Of a stretch of 64,000 nt of DNA, positions 55,901-64,000 are shown in pieces. A program made the translations under genes and the position numbers. The stretch is from positions 1 to 64,000 of the forward strand of contig JASANG010001196.1 in assembly GCA_030248215.1 (NCBI GenBank). Direction: 5' to 3'. Under the pieces are notes generated by a model, which was not told the origin of the DNA, did no database searches, and worked only from the letters and a program-made list of their open reading frames with translations. The stretch's first letter is position 1. Every line of letters starts with the position of its first letter. This stretch comes from Enoplolaimus lenunculus (lineage: Eukaryota > Nematoda > Enoplea > Enoplida > Thoracostomopsidae).

Positions 55901-58156
55901 TACGTTTTCAAACTCACAACTATTCAAATTGTTGAACTTACAATTTGGTACAGGTGCAGAGCAAATCATATGCGAAAAATGTGCTGAATTTTAAGCCTCA
56001 CAGCATTCACTGATTTGAAAGTTATAACAATATCACACGGACTGGTGATAGGTGGTGCTACACCAGTTTGAAATGTCGACTTACTCCGGCTGTCGAATCA
56101 TAAGGCGTCGAATGAAATCTTTGCCTTCGTCGCTCACATTTCTGAACGCATCACGGTCAAATTCCCACGTTCCACGTTTGACGCTTTTAATCGTTTCTTG
56201 ATCGGTGTCGGCTTTGAATGGCGAAATACCGCTGAGCCTGTAAAACAATACATACAAATGATGGCTTACGACATTTTCATTCGGAATTTAAATGAACTGG
56301 GTTCACACTTTAGACTAATTTTTTTTGCTTAGGCTTTGCTTTTACATATATACATATACTCAGGGTTGTTGGCCGGAAAAAAATTACCGGAAAAAATGGT
56401 TTCTTCCTTTTTTCCGAGGGGGTGGAAAAAAATGGAAAAATATTGAACGATTTTGTAATATAATTTGCAACAAAGTATTATATAAAATATAACGTTTTTA
56501 GACGACAAGTCACTTATTTTCAAGCAACACATTAACAGTGACAGTGTGTATATGTCAACCAGAACACAAATATATGTCCTAAAAGAGCAAAAATTGCAGC
56601 GTTTGATATAATGTACTATTACGCTCTAAATTGGTCGGAAATTTCATAAATACTGGGTGAGTTAAAATGTATACTGCAGAGGGCATACAGAAGGTTTTGA
56701 TGACTTATAAAAGCAAGGCTGAAAAATTTCTACGTTGGAGCAGGAGGATGTCTGAACTTCCGCTGGACCCAGTTTGGTTGTCAAATCCATTTGTTTATTG
56801 CGGCTTCTTGGCGCTCGACTGATAAGAAACGACAGTAAACAGTAGGACTTACAAATAATACGTCAACACACCAACTGCCCACATATCTGAGTAAAAGCCA
56901 CACGCGAGCTGATCGGCAATTTCCGGTGACGCAAAATCCGGACATCCGGTAGTGACTTTGACCATTTGTTTCGGGTCCATACGGGCTGCCATACTGAAGT
57001 CAACCAGTTTAATGTCGTGTGAACGTCGCGTTGTGAACATTAGGTTTTCTGGCTGAAAACATTCAATTATTAAGGTTACTGTCTTTAAAACTCTGACCAG
57101 TGTAACGGTTGTGCTATACACTTGACATACGGTACAGTCCGTCGTCATCCGTCACTGTGCGTCGTCGTACGTCTCCGTACGATATTGTATGCGAGTCATC
57201 CGCTTTACGATAGCGCACGCTGACGTACGGCGACGGAAGATATTTTGTAAAAATATAGCGCTATCCTGATGCTAAATTTTTTACTCAAAATATATTTTTA
57301 TAAGTGTTAATATTGTAATTTTTGAGTAATGCTAATGTTGTTTTTCACTATTTTGAAATTCTCAAACACTGTAAATTCCAGTGAGTTGGCTTTAACTCAG
57401 AATGAGTTAAATCAGTCAATCTCAGTTAGGAGTATTAGAACGCAAAATTATGAGCTCGTTCAATTTGTTTTGAGTTAATTACAGTTGACTTATACAGAGC
57501 AAACTCAACTCAGATTGAGAATTAACTCAACTCAAAGCAATGTTCGCTGTGCTTAACTCAGAAATAACTAACCTGCCATCTGAGTTGATTAGTGAACTTA
57601 TTGAAATTTACAGTAAATTATCACTGAGTTGAACCTGAACAAAGTTTCAGTCGAGTTTATAATAACGATTGCGATTGTAGATTGAATTCTGAACGTGACG
57701 ATTAAACAGGAAACTGATTGGCTTAAAACGTGAGCATCTCTGTTGAAATGCGACATTTTGTTAGGAATGCGATCTCGTTCGTCGGGAACCGAACTTCAGA
57801 AACGGTGCCGAACCGCAGTTATAACTTAAGACCAACGTCCGAAATGCGAAAGATTCGATCAAATTCAATATGCGACTCAAATTCGACGATTTATAATTTC
57901 AACTCGAATGACAAACCTTAATATCCAGATGGACAATGCCCTGATCGTGCATATGGGCCAGTCCTTTGCAAAGTTGTTTGATTATCTGAATCACTTCGAG
58001 TTCAGTCAAACCGCTGGTGCTCACTCGATCGAAAATTTCTTGACCAGATATGCTGGAAATGACCAATAATCAAGATTAATAATAATAATAATAAGGATAA
58101 TATTGATTATAATAATAATAAGAATAATAATAATAATAATAATAATAAGGATAATG

Positions 58157-58204
<48 letters not shown>

Positions 58205-58217
58205 TATATAAAAAAAA

Positions 58218-58252
<35 letters not shown>

Positions 58253-58260
58253 GGATAATG

Positions 58261-58300
<40 letters not shown>

Positions 58301-60933
58301 GAATATTAATTATAATAATAATAATAAGCATAATATTAATAATAATAATAATAATGTTAACAATGAAAAATAAAAAGAAATATATAGAAATTAATTTTTC
58401 TTTTTAATTTCAATCAAATGCATCCATTTTTTAACCTTTTTGTAAATTATTTCTTTGCTTCATTTTAAGTAAATATATATTTAAGCTTTGTTGCAATGCG
58501 TGTCGCAATTAGGATTTTGGGTTTAGGTCCCCAGGGCCCCAATCAATGGACCAATAAACGTTTTGCGACTGTTGCAAAGCGATTTTAACCAACGAATAAA
58601 AGTTCTCGCTTGTTTCGTGTTTTGTAGTGTTAATAATGGCAGTCATGGAATCCAAACGCACTGAATTTCTCAAAACTGAAGCTTTACTGCAACTCCTGAT
58701 TGGTTTTAGACACAACCAAACTGCACATCTTGGCTGTCCGCCTGCAATGGCCGTAAATGAGCGCCTTTCATCCGGGCCTTTGACCTTTGCAAAAATTTGG
58801 TGATCCCTTGAAAATTTTCAACCTTGCTTATAAGTCAACGAAAACTCTTGTATGCGCCTTCTGAATAATTTTTTTAGCTCCTCCGCAAGTAAGGTGAGCT
58901 GGCAACGAGCCTGCTTTCATCCAAAAGTTAACAACTCCAAATGTTCGCTTAATATTAGATCTCAGATGAAATAGAAAATATTCATGCGAGGAAAAAAGTA
59001 TTTAAATTTCAAATGTGACAATTAAACGTACAATTCATATATCATCGCTATTTCGTCACCTTCGTCATATGCGTCATGCAAATGCAACAACTGTGGATGT
59101 CGGACGGCATTTACGATACCGATTTCATTGCGGACAGCTTGGCGATCAGCAGAATGGGGAGTGTTGACAAATTTCGCTGCGTAAACGTTTCCAGTTGAAC
59201 GTTCGATGCAACGATGCAAAGCACCAAATGCGCCACTGAAACAAAATTCGATGATTACAAAAGCTGCAACTTCCACAATATCATGCGTACACCAGGTAAC
59301 TTTTGAAACGGTGGCATATTGAACGCTGAAGCCAATAAAGCTTCAGTGTCAAACACACTGAAGCTAAAAAGCTTCAGTATCCTGGCTACTGGAGTTTTTT
59401 TTGGGTTTCAGTGTGTAGGATACTGAAGTCAAAAATTGTAGCGTTTGAGCTGAAAATTGTGCGACTGGAACAAATTTCCTAAATTGCAAAAAAGAAACAC
59501 GTTGCGCAGCAAAATTCGATATTTAAAATCAAGTTTTTTCTGGGTTGAAATTAGTATAAATGACGGAATTTGAGTTTAGAATTTTTACTGTTAAATATGT
59601 TTAAATTTAACTTATTTTGTTGAGTTGAAATTAATTTGTAGTGCTTTTAACCTCGGTTGACGTTGTTGAATTTCTCTCGATTGGTGAGAGGTGCTACACA
59701 CATTTGAGAATACCGACTTCAATTTTAATTTTTTCTCAAATTTAAATATCAATGCTTACGTTCCAATTTCTTCTAAAATATCATAGTTGTCATAGACTGA
59801 TTCGTGGTTTTTGATTGTTGCGGGTTCTGGTTCACGATGCTTCCAATGATCAACGTCTGAAAATTAAAAGGAATAAAATAAATATATAAACGAAAAGCAG
59901 AAAATTAATTGTAGAAAATTATTTAAAACAAATCTTAACATTATATTGTGTAAAATTAACATTTTTCCGCATACAGTATAGTAGGAACAGCTTGGCCAGC
60001 TTGAAATTAGATCTCAGATGAAACAGAAAGTATTCATGTGTAAAAAATGTTCATGTAAAGATCAGGGACGGAGAGTTTTTCTGTGGGACTAAAATAGAGT
60101 AAACTTAAGCTTTATACTAATTTGTGCTTAGGTTAGGCTTAGGCTTAGGAATATGCTCATTCGTGTGCTTAGGCTTTGGCTTAGGAATATGCTCATTCGT
60201 GTGCTTAGGCTTTGGCTTAGGAATATGCTCATTCGTGTGCTTAGGCTTAGGCTTAGGAATATGCTCATTCGTGCGCTTAGGCTTAGGCTTAGGCTTAGGA
60301 ATATGCTCATTCGTGTGCTTAGGCTTAGGTTTAGGAATATGCTCATTCTTGTGCTTAGGCTTACGCTTAGGCTTAGGCTTAAGAATATGTTCATTCTTAC
60401 ACTTTGGCTTAGGTTTAGGATTAGACTTAGGCTTAGTAATATGCTTATAATACTGTTCCGCCTTTGTTCTTTACATTAGTCATAAATAACAAAGGTTTTG
60501 ATGGTATATATATATTCAAACTTCAGAAAGGTTTTAGTTTTACGTATGCGATATTTCGTTAATATTTTACAAAAATTAATGAATCAAGCGCAATATTTCA
60601 AAAATAACGAATTTTTTAAACTCGAATTTAACATTTTTTTGTCATACGATAAGATTTTAATTAACAACGACTTACAGTACATATCGTAATTATCCGCCGG
60701 TGCCGAACCTCTGCCACGAATCTTTTTGCCTGTTTCATCGACTGAAATATAATTTTAATACGAAAAATATCTCAATAAAAACTAACGATTTTATACTTCG
60801 GATTCGAAGCTTTTCCAAAATATTGTCTAAATACATACATATGTTATTATTACGATTATTATTTTTTATTATTATTATTATTACATTATTAATATTATTA
60901 CTATTATTATTATATTATTATTAATATTATTAC

Positions 60934-60976
<43 letters not shown>

Positions 60977-63522
60977 ATTAATATTGATGTTGTTGTTAAA
61001 GCTGGAACGCCCCACATACGTGTTTCGGGCAGCGTTCGAGCAGCTGTTGCGTAGTACAACGATCATCAGTTAGCGATAGGCCTTCAAACCACAAAGTCGC
61101 CCAATTTTCGAATAAAAAACAGCTTTCGCTCCGTTGTAGAAAATACTAACATTCACAACACGCTTTTAATTTCAGTTTTTAAACAATAATCACTTGAAAT
61201 ATTTCAAAACTTACTTTCATATCCGCGCCGTCTGCGGCCACCTAAAATACAACAACAAATGTTGAATTCAAACGTGACATGTAAATTTAAATATGAACAC
61301 TAAAGTTTAATATTTTCAGCTTCCATGAACCCAACATCCCTACATTAGAAAAAACGAAAAAACTTTTTGACAACATTTTTTGAAGAAATAAACAGCTCAA
61401 AGCCAGAAACGCAGCTAAGATTTCATTTCATAGCCGTTATTCTCAAATGTGTATAGCAACTATCATCAGTCAGTAATAGGGTTTCCAACTCACTAACTAT
61501 TGCCGTTTTTGGACCCGACAATTGATACAAACGTGGAGCAAATCATATGAGAAAAATGTGCTTAATTCCGAGCCGCAGCATTCACGGGTTCGAAAACTGC
61601 AAAACCTATCATCAGCTGGTGATAAGGGCTACACACATTTAAGAATACGGGCCCAGAAGCGAGTAATTATGTAAATGGAATTTTATTGACCTCTACAATC
61701 CATAAAAATCCTGTTAAGAGTGATTTTCGGTCCAGAAAGTTTGGGAAGAGATATATTATTTCTATATCCCTTACCTTTATATACGACCCTAAATGATGTC
61801 AGTACAGAGCTGCTGAGCAACTTCTGAATATGAGGGGTAGCTTGGAGCTTATGCGCCGTTAGGTTTCCGTAAAATACTGACCCCGCAAAATTTAATTCAG
61901 CATAAATTTCAATTTCAAAATTACCTTTCATAAGCACAGGTGTTGTTGGTTCACATGGTTGTGAAACGCCGTGAATATTTTCAGCGCTGACTCGAAATTG
62001 ATATTGATGATTGGCAATTAAATTTTCAACGGTCAAATAAGTGAATCTTAAATTTGAAAATAATATTAAATTTTGAATCTTAAATTTGAAAAAAATTTTA
62101 AATTTTGAATTTTAAAATTGAAAAAAATTTAAATTTTGAATCTTTAATTTGAAAAAAATTTACATTTTTAATCTTAAATTTGAAAGAATTTAAAATTTGA
62201 ATCTTAACTTCGAAAAAATTTATTTTTAAAATAACAAAAGTTTCACCTCGTTTCATCATTTTAATTCTCAAACATAAACTCGCTTTCGCTACTAAATCTA
62301 TAGCCCCTTTAGCACATGCAAGTTTTTGCTACGAGAACTTGCAGCTGCAAATTGCACTTGCTAGTATTGTCCAAAATCCCGTTCGAAAAACTTGCAGTTG
62401 CAAATAATTGATTAAAAATCATAGCTAGGAATTTAGTTCACATATGTGAATCACCATGCAAGTTCACTAAATTTATTGCAGCCGCTTTCTCAGTGGCTGA
62501 TGAAAAATACAAATTCAGCGTGCAATTTGTAGCTGTAAGTTCTCGCAGCAAAAACTTGCACGTGAGAATAGAACTTATTTCTACAACTTGCTGGTTATTT
62601 ACCGAATGTAGACTTTACGCAGTCTAAGATGAGCAGGCAAACAGCCGCATTGACAGGTAAAACAAAACATTGGCAAACTATACCTGATAGGTACAAATTT
62701 TAAAAGTAACCTACAAATGAGTCAATTGTAAGATGGAAATTTTTTATTATTCTGTAAAAATTGGGACATAGCATACCCATGTTTTGGGTTGCGCGAAATC
62801 TTTGATGTGGCAGACAACGCCGCGTCCTGCCGCATGCCACTCACGCCACTGGACACACCGCCGCTCGCGGCTGGTCACCGCTATGATTGCTAACAACAGG
62901 AAGTCCGCGGAATTTTGAGAACAGTTTTCCCTAATTTCCATGATAAAAATTCCATTTTTTCCCTAATTTTTTTGTAGAAAGAAGAACATTTTCCCTGATT
63001 GCACTGTAAATTCCAACGAGTTAATTAATGTATTCAGACGGAAAGTTAGTTACTTCTGAGTTAATAGTAGCAAACTTTAACTCACATTCAGTTGAGTTGA
63101 TTCTCACTCGGAGTTGATGTAATTCTGTGAAAGTTGATTAATTAAATCGGAATGAGTTATATCAACTCGAGTTATATCAACTCAAAATTCTAAGTTCTGA
63201 TAGTCCTAACTCAGACTGAATGAAGGCAAAATCTTTTGGTGGTTGAAACAATTTGTAAATAAACAATTTTACTGTGTTGCACGCGGGTACGTGGCGCCAT
63301 CGGGCGGCTCACGGCGAGTAAAGTGCAACTCTTATTGGTGGAAGGCTGCATTTTACCTTGTCCTGGCGCAACTTTTCCATTCTTTCGTTGTCAAATCAAA
63401 TTTGTCAACAATGTACGTTGTTATCTGGGATCCGCCATCATACAACGGCGGTTTCCATGACAACGCAATCGCATCATCCAGGATACTTTCCACTACCGGG
63501 AATCTGGGCGGATCTGGACGAT
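49936..63522 (-). CDS. unc-22: Twitchin/titin-family giant muscle kinase, 3' part, 15 exons
   Basis: Exons, minus strand: 63522-63357, 62046-61925, 61241-61215, 60741-60676, 59856-59760, 59235-59032, 58052-57917, 57052-56853, 56237-56085, 55129-54997, 54611-54391, 54256-54084, 53260-53055, 51406-51229, 50237-49936. All GT-AG and in phase, giving 793 residues; the 5' side is outside the window. Order: FN3 (PRFPVVESILDDAIALSWKP), RRRGYE linker, kinase of about residues 148-405 (GTGAFGALHR, VYAAKFV, VHLDIKPEN, VDFSMAARMDPKQ, YSDMWAVGVLTY, CLEHPWL), autoinhibitory linker (IGRISNYSALRKLRP), Ig (VGEGQTANFYCRVF), linker, Ig (CKLTCCVSGNPVP, DAGRYTCEAKNKHG), then a Ser/His-rich tail with ten His. Twitchin is a sarcomeric thick-filament protein with an autoinhibited kinase. 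Odd points: DFG reads DFS, APE reads SPE, and the C-terminal Ig array of nematode twitchin is cut to two domains. Confidence 0.93.
50930..51204. mobile_element. CTATTCACACGTGCAAG-family MITE, whole copy
   Basis: Ends CCCTATTCACACGTGCAAG and CTCGTACGTGTGAATAGG. Subterminal GCGAGAACTTGCAACAGC. In the last twitchin intron. A second good copy is at 62304-62578. Confidence 0.8.
51729..52699 (-). repeat. AGCGAAGCTC-ended repeat, long copy
   Basis: Starts ATTGAGCGAAGCGAAACTCC, a self-complementary stretch, followed by GTCCGTCCGTCTGTCC runs, GAACCGATTTTGATAAAC, four or more units of about 190 bp with CCTCCAAAACCGATAAATG, and ends CGAGCTTCGCTCAATAAATG and CCCACTACGACTGG. Twitchin intron. Confidence 0.75.
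53690..53965. mobile_element. Possible MITE with TTTACTTAA-type ends
   Basis: ACTCTGTAAAAACACTTTAC at the left faces TTTACTTAATTTATAGTA and TTTTTTAGTGAGTA at the right, imperfect inverses. AAGTAAA words throughout. Twitchin intron. Confidence 0.45.
54740..54880. repeat. Fragment of the CCTAAGC-type MITE family
   Basis: GGTAAGCCTAAGTG and GCAGATTCGCAGAAACC match the interior and right part of the 31232/48290 family. Twitchin intron. Confidence 0.5.
55539..55791. mobile_element. TA-flanked MITE, CACTGTAA-GAGTTGA family
   Basis: Ends CACTGTAAGTTTCATTGAG and CTCATTGGAATTTACAGTG, with TA on each side (55537-55538, 55792-55793). Interior full of CAACTCA and GAGTTGA words. Other copies near 57367-57617 and 63002-63220. 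Confidence 0.82.
55857..56078. mobile_element. TCTCAAATG-family MITE, whole copy
   Basis: Left end GGCCCATATTCTCAAATG; right end with GGTGATAGGTGGTGCTACAC, then CAGTTTGAAATG (worn). Twitchin intron, just before the exon at 56237-56085 ends. Confidence 0.72.
57125..57245. repeat. CCGTCGTC-rich imperfect palindrome
   Basis: ATACGGTACAGTCCGTCGTC on the left faces GACGTACGGCGACGG on the right. Twitchin intron. Family unknown. Confidence 0.4.
57367..57617. mobile_element. CACTGTAA-GAGTTGA MITE, copy
   Basis: Begins CACTGTAAATTCCAGTGAG; right end TTATTGAAATTTACAGTA. Same family as 55539-55791. Twitchin intron. Confidence 0.72.
58078..58360. repeat. (AAT)n/(ATA)n microsatellite, long
   Basis: About 280 bases of ATA/AAT triplets with GGATAATG interruptions. 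The ORF of Ile/Leu runs it creates is an artefact. Twitchin intron, right after a donor-acceptor pair. Confidence 0.95.
59320..59430. repeat. AAGCTTCAGTGT palindrome cluster
   Basis: AAGCTTCAGTGT and ACACTGAAGCT face each other at about 59337-59368. Further GAAGC and CTTCAG copies flank them (TTCAGTGTGTAGGATACTG). Could form hairpins. Twitchin intron. Confidence 0.55.
59684..59726. repeat. TCTCAAATG MITE, right end only
   Basis: GGTGCTACACACATTTGAGAATAC-type end; only one side remains. Twitchin intron. Confidence 0.6.
60062..60475 (+). repeat. TTAGGC minisatellite inside a MITE-like copy
   Basis: Repeated block of about 36 bp: ATATGCTCATTCGTGTGC then three hexamers of TTAGGC type. Block lengths step by 6 (36, 42, 48) because the number of hexamers varies. 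Flanks resemble the 31232/48290 MITE family, whose interior has a few CCTAAGC hexamers, so the array probably grew inside such an element. Twitchin intron. Confidence 0.85.
60843..60992. repeat. (TTA)n microsatellite
   Basis: ATT/TTA triplet run with a few interruptions, in a twitchin intron. Confidence 0.95.
61432..61652. mobile_element. TCTCAAATG-family MITE, whole copy
   Basis: Left end AGCCGTTATTCTCAAATGTG; right end CTACACACATTTAAGAATAC then GGGCC. Inner arms TATCATCAG and CTGGTGATA. Twitchin intron. Confidence 0.78.
62043..62235. repeat. About 32-bp tandem array overlapping a splice acceptor
   Basis: About six copies of GAATCTTAAATTTGAAAA-type units. On the minus strand each reads like TTTCAAATTTAAGATTC, the same as the used acceptor of the exon starting at 62046. 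The first unit overlaps the exon edge. Confidence 0.85.
62304..62578. mobile_element. CTATTCACACGTGCAAG-family MITE, copy
   Basis: Left end TTTAGCACATGCAAGTTTTT, then GAGAACTTGCAGCTGC; right end GCAAAAACTTGCACGTGAG then AATAG. Twitchin intron. Confidence 0.75.
63002..63220. mobile_element. CACTGTAA-GAGTTGA MITE, right end missing
   Basis: Begins CACTGTAAATTCCAACGAG. Interior GAGTTGATTCTCACTCGG. The TTTACAGTG right end is absent. Twitchin intron. Confidence 0.6.
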
Positions 63523-63614
63523 CTAAAAGTGAAAATCAAACCACTTTTAGCGAATGTATCTGGGCAACAAGACGATGATTGGATGATTAAAAAATGCTTA
63601 AACCCAAGGCCTTG

Positions 63615-63843
63615 TACACTGCAAAAAATGATGAGTCAAATTGACTGTGTGCGATAGGCTTTTCCTGACTATTAGTACACAAACCGAGTCAAATTCGACT
63701 ATACCAGAGTCAAATTCGACTCAGTGAGCGACTTGGGTGAGTCAAATTAGACTCAGGTGAAATCGAATTTTGACTCAGTTTGTGTAGTCCGGAAAATCCT
63801 ATTTCAGAGACAGTCAATTTGACTCATCATTTTTTGTAGTGTA
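63615..63843. mobile_element. GAGTCAAATT-family MITE, whole, TA-flanked
   Basis: Ends CACTGCAAAAAATGATGAG and CTCATCATTTTTTGTAGTG, inverted over 25+ bases, with TA on both sides. GAGTCAAATTCGACT blocks inside. In the twitchin-like gene, beyond its first exon in this window. Confidence 0.88.
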
Positions 63844-64000
63844 AGCATGTGAGACATGCTTGACCGTTATGTGCACATGCAATATAATACAGAGTGCTGT
63901 ATATATGCTAGCCGGCAGCATACGGCCGACATATTATCGACGATAGAAGTAGTTGGACAAGCGGGCTAATGGCACAGTGGTACACCGTTTCACTTAAGGA
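63843..64000 (+). mobile_element. tRNA-derived SINE, cut by the window end
   Basis: Head GCATGTGAGACATGCTTG, GCTAGCCGGCAGCATACGG, TCGACGATAGAAG, then the tRNA-like start AAGCGGGCTAATGGCACAG with an A box. The B box and tail lie beyond 64000. It abuts the MITE end at 63843. Confidence 0.82.

Noticed and set aside
58107-58331. Open frame of almost pure Ile and Leu on the minus strand
   Set aside because: It is only the translation of the (AAT)n microsatellite.
60124-60450. Proteins of repeated CLGLGLGICSF or MSIFLSLSLS motifs
   Set aside because: Translations of the TTAGGC minisatellite on both strands.
1-64000. A multi-gene system linking the three genes
   Set aside because: Nuclear import, a DRAM-family membrane protein and a muscle kinase have no known joint role. 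Strands, spacing and repeats suggest chance neighbours.

Overview
This is nuclear DNA of an invertebrate animal. It is AT-rich and intron-rich, uses the standard genetic code, and every intron I resolved is GT-AG, mostly with GTAAGT-like donors. It holds three host genes in a dense field of small transposon families. The third gene resembles nematode twitchin most closely by recall, so a protostome is likely, but I cannot name the species. Exons were joined by hand from reading frame, splice sites and remembered protein families. No alignment was run.

Layout. (1) 1-3200: intergenic, with a decayed pogo/Tigger-type transposase. (2) 3211-23398, plus strand: a complete importin beta-1 gene, 21 coding exons giving 886 codons. 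Introns 1, 6 and 16 are swollen with nested elements: hAT-like MITEs, a GC-armed MITE carrying a PIP-box peptide, and a LINE. (3) 23399-31926: convergent intergenic space with the importin 3' UTR, several MITEs and three minisatellite-type arrays. (4) 31927-37227, minus strand: a complete 7-exon DRAM/TMEM150/Sfk1-family membrane protein of 795 residues, with an unusually long disordered tail. (5) 37228-49935: intergenic, with MITEs, tRNA-derived SINEs, a fold-back structure and one small unexplained ORF. (6) 49936-63522, minus strand: the 3' end of a twitchin/titin-family giant kinase gene, 15 exons giving 793 residues (FN3, kinase, autoinhibitory linker, two Ig domains, His/Ser-rich tail). 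It continues off the right edge. A SINE is cut by the window end.

The three genes have unrelated jobs (nuclear import, membrane/autophagy-type protein, muscle thick-filament kinase), and nothing suggests they work as a unit. The most unusual host features are the roughly 540-residue tail on the DRAM-like protein, a DFG-to-DFS change in the twitchin kinase, and a tandem array that repeats one splice acceptor. The dominant theme is repeat biology: at least five hAT-like or TA-flanked MITE families, several with exact target-site duplications that fix their ends. I found no rRNA, confident tRNA gene, CRISPR array or operon.
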